From: Microbacterium sp.
Lineage (GTDB): Bacteria; Actinomycetota; Actinomycetes; Actinomycetales; Microbacteriaceae
Direction of reading: 5' to 3'
DNA: 64,000 bases
NCBI GenBank assembly: GCA_019510305.1
Contig: JAEKKN010000019.1
Location: 58,216-122,215 of the forward strand
The notes beneath the pieces are model-generated. The model did not search any database. It saw only the letters and a program-made list of their open reading frames with translations, and was not told the origin of the DNA. Both the position numbers and the translations under genes were made by a program. Positions 62,067 through 64,000 of this stretch are shown in pieces. Each line of letters opens with the position of its first letter. Within the stretch, counting starts at the first letter, position 1.

Positions 62067-63202
62067 TCACTCCGCAGCCAACAGTGACTCGACGCGCCCC
62101 ATGGCCGTACTCAGCCGATCGATATGGGCGGGACTCTTGTAGGAGCGGGTCATCGCTCGAGTCGAGTGGCCTACAAGCTCAACGATCAACTCCTCGGGGA
62201 TATCCGAGGCGTACAGCAGATCGACGGCCGCGTGACGAAGATCGTGTAGTCGCACGTGACGATCTGCACCTAAGAGTTCCCGCTGCACTTCAGGCCATAA
62301 CCGGGTCTCCATGTTCGGATCGATCGGGCGTCCCTTCCGCGTGAAGACGAGATTCCAAGGGTTCTGTTCCATGGTCGCGAGATGGTGCTCCATCATCTCT
62401 CGAAGAGGGCTGATGAGGGGCACGATCCTCCAACCGGCTTTCGACTTCGGTCGCGTGAGAAAGAACCCGCCGTACAGATGCCTGTAGTCAAAGTCTGGTG
62501 GGGCAATCGGACGGCCCGATTCTCCTCGCCTGAGAGTCTGCATCTGCCAACTGATGTCGATGTGGGTACCGACTCTGTCAGCCTCGAGCCCAACAACCTC
62601 ACCGCGGCGTGCACCGGTGAGAATGTAAGATGCCGAACCTCTGACGTCGTCGGAACGTCGAGATCGGGTCGAGCTGGACGCGGTTGCTCTACGAGTCTCA
62701 CGGGATTGCGGCTGATCTCTTCCTCGCGCACCGCGACATCGAACGCACGGGCGGCGATCGTGTGAACGTTTCGGACAGTCGTTGGGGACCGCCCCTCTCG
62801 CACGGCGTGCTGCATACGCCGGATATCGGAAGCCCTGATAGCCGCGAGCGGAGTACTGTACCCGAGTGACGGCACGATGTGAGTGGTCACGGCGCTTCTA
62901 TATCCGTCAGCAGTCCGCGGCCTCAACTGCGGGTACACGCATTCGGTTAGCCAGTACTCGAACCACTCCCCTACTGTCGTCTTTCCGACGCCCGAAGGAT
63001 AGTCATTTGCTCTCGGCAGGTCGGTGCCGGCACGAGACCTCTCGAAGTCGAGAAGGTGAGCCACGGCCGACTCGCGATCCCTGAACCGCTTGACGCTTCG
63101 TTGCCGCTTCCCGTCCTTCGTGGCCAATGGCAGTGCCACGGTCCAGTAGCCGCGCTTGTCGCGGAATATCGTGCCGGTTCCTCTACTGCGACGACTACCC
63201 AT
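62067..63202 (-). pseudogene. Frameshifted tyrosine recombinase (integrase)
   Basis: The N-terminal frame (62393-63202) has an AP2-like DNA-binding start (GSRRSRGTGTIFRDKRGYWTV) and SAM-like core-binding domain (GEWFEYWLTECVYPQLRPRT). The C-terminal frame (62067 to about 62625) has the catalytic residues: Arg in LTGARRGEVVG, Lys in KSKAGWRIVPL, HDLRH, GHST and the Tyr in MTRSYKS. The change of frame falls near 62622-62630, where about 15-20 codons usual for the family are missing. The gene is thus broken, unless the junction is a sequencing error. It lies next to the tRNA 3' fragment, the usual place for an integrase. Confidence 0.85.
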
Positions 63203-63256
63203 GGTCTGGATCGTAGCTCCCGGAGATAGCGGCACGATCAACCTAGTGTCACCGAC

Positions 63257-63802
63257 GTGTGGGATAGTCGCACGATGGCGAGTAAGAAGAGAACGAGGCT
63301 GCTTATACAGACTTGGGTGCCGGTACTATCCGGGCTTGTCGGCGTTGCGGTCGGTGGACTATTCGCGTATGGGGCGGTGGAGCGTCAGATCCAGGTCGGA
63401 CAAGAAGCCGAGCAGCGCCAGATTCGTGCGGAAGCATACTTGGCTCTCACTGAGGCGGCTGCGGACTATGCCAACAGCACGCGCGCCGTTCTCAATGAAC
63501 AACAGATTCGCGGGGACGTCGCACCGACTGCGATCGATGCCTTGTCTTCTAGCGCCACGGTAGGTGACTGGCTAAGCTCGCGACACTCGTTCCAGAACGC
63601 GCTGAACCAGGTGTACATCTACGGAAGCGACGAGGGGTGGACTGCCGCCGCGCAGCTGGCCGAGACCTTGCCTCATGCACGCGGAGAAGAGTACGAATGG
63701 GTCGAGCTGTCCCCCAGGTTTACAGCTCGCTACAACGGGGTTCTCACGATCATCTGCAAAGAAGCAACGATATCGCCGCGTGCGGATTGCTCGACGGAGT
63801 AG
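63257..63802 (+). CDS. Membrane-anchored hypothetical protein of the integrated element
   Basis: 181 residues from GTG 63257 or 175 from ATG 63275. A helix (VPVLSGLVGVAVGGLFAYGA) near 22-41 is followed by a coiled coil (RQIQVGQEAEQRQIRAEAYLAL) and a soluble domain of about 110 residues. No family recognised. TAGTGT lies 7 nt before GTG 63257, consistent with a leaderless transcript. The base composition appears less GC-rich than the chromosome to the left; it is cargo of the element. Confidence 0.7.
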   Translation: MWDSRTMASKKRTRLLIQTWVPVLSGLVGVAVGGLFAYGAVERQIQVGQEAEQRQIRAEAYLALTEAAADYANSTRAVLNEQQIRGDVAPTAIDALSSSATVGDWLSSRHSFQNALNQVYIYGSDEGWTAAAQLAETLPHARGEEYEWVELSPRFTARYNGVLTIICKEATISPRADCSTE

Positions 63803-63835
63803 CGAAACGTTGACCCTATGCTGTTAGCTCGCCAC

Positions 63836-64000
63836 ATGGATGAGCTTGAAGGGGTTCAGCCGCATTGCCCGAACGATGACGTGGTGATGCGCGACGTCGA
63901 AGGCGGATGGGAGTGCCCTCACTGCGGTCACGTTCAGCAGTGGGCGGATGTCGTGATGCCGCCCGAGTTCGACGGACCAGACTTCGAACGGCACAAGCAG
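63836..64000 (+). CDS. Zinc-ribbon-like protein, 3' end cut by window edge
   Basis: 55 residues visible, open to the window end. The pattern PHCPNDDV ... WECPHCGH, with three Cys and flanking His, suggests a small zinc ribbon; the fourth ligand may be His or lie beyond. The Asp/Glu-rich C-terminal part (MPPEFDGPDFERHKQ) continues past the edge. Upstream ATG 63818 is out of frame. Likely element cargo; function unknown. Confidence 0.55.
   Translation, partial: MDELEGVQPHCPNDDVVMRDVEGGWECPHCGHVQQWADVVMPPEFDGPDFERHKQ

Overview
The window is 64 kb of high-GC, gene-dense DNA with GTG/TTG starts, many 4-nt stop/start overlaps, several probable leaderless promoters, CIRCE/HrcA control of groES and short coding-linker repeats. 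Gene content and order point to an actinobacterium of the Microbacteriaceae, most likely Microbacterium or a close relative. This is inference from gene content; no marker gene was searched.

Layout. 1-5298 is a branched-chain amino acid ABC importer (livH, cut by the left edge, then livM, livG, livF, and a convergent livK). 5443-8165 has a RarD-type transporter, groES with two CIRCE-type operators, and a THUMP-like methyltransferase. 8167-18639 is a long minus-strand block: acpS, alr and tsaE, then a two-component system with a degenerate GGDEF-like membrane protein, then tsaB, rimI, tsaD and three membrane proteins of unknown function. 18740-19849 is a DUF559 nuclease-like gene bracketed by two 85-bp hairpin elements. 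glmS, coaA, ppx and a low-molecular-weight tyrosine phosphatase follow.

24579-35848 is an exopolysaccharide region: CPBP protease, Wzz/BY-kinase, initiating sugar transferase, flippase, pyruvyl transferase, Wzy-like polymerase, one glycosyltransferase, a DUF4012 protein and a LATTG-anchored surface protein. 35934-39199 has a patatin-like protein, glmM, rpsI and rplM; with glmS this gives most of UDP-GlcNAc precursor supply. 39416-49434 is mixed housekeeping: altered metallo-beta-lactamase fold protein, GlxA-type regulator, EEP-family nuclease, XRE regulator, membrane protein, truA, rraA, APC permease and an HxlR/NmrA pair.

49460-53853 is an envelope-stress locus of Asp23-domain, AmaP-like, DUF6286-like, DUF2273-like, CsbD and GlsB-type proteins with its own ECF sigma factor. 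54033-61793 has an RDD protein, a DUF7882-like protein, two tRNAs (Met, Thr), an M23 peptidase, an unusually short inositol monophosphatase, enoyl-CoA hydratase, an FBP zinc-finger protein and a Ser/Thr kinase. From about 61890 to the right edge lies the start of an integrated element: a displaced tRNA 3' end, a frameshifted tyrosine recombinase and two cargo genes of less GC-rich composition.

The best candidates for something new are the hairpin-bracketed DUF559 cassette, the ECF sigma/Asp23 locus with a possible anti-sigma/Asp23 fusion, the sensory module lodged inside the t6A gene cluster, and two families of short repeats, one of which is translated inside proteins.
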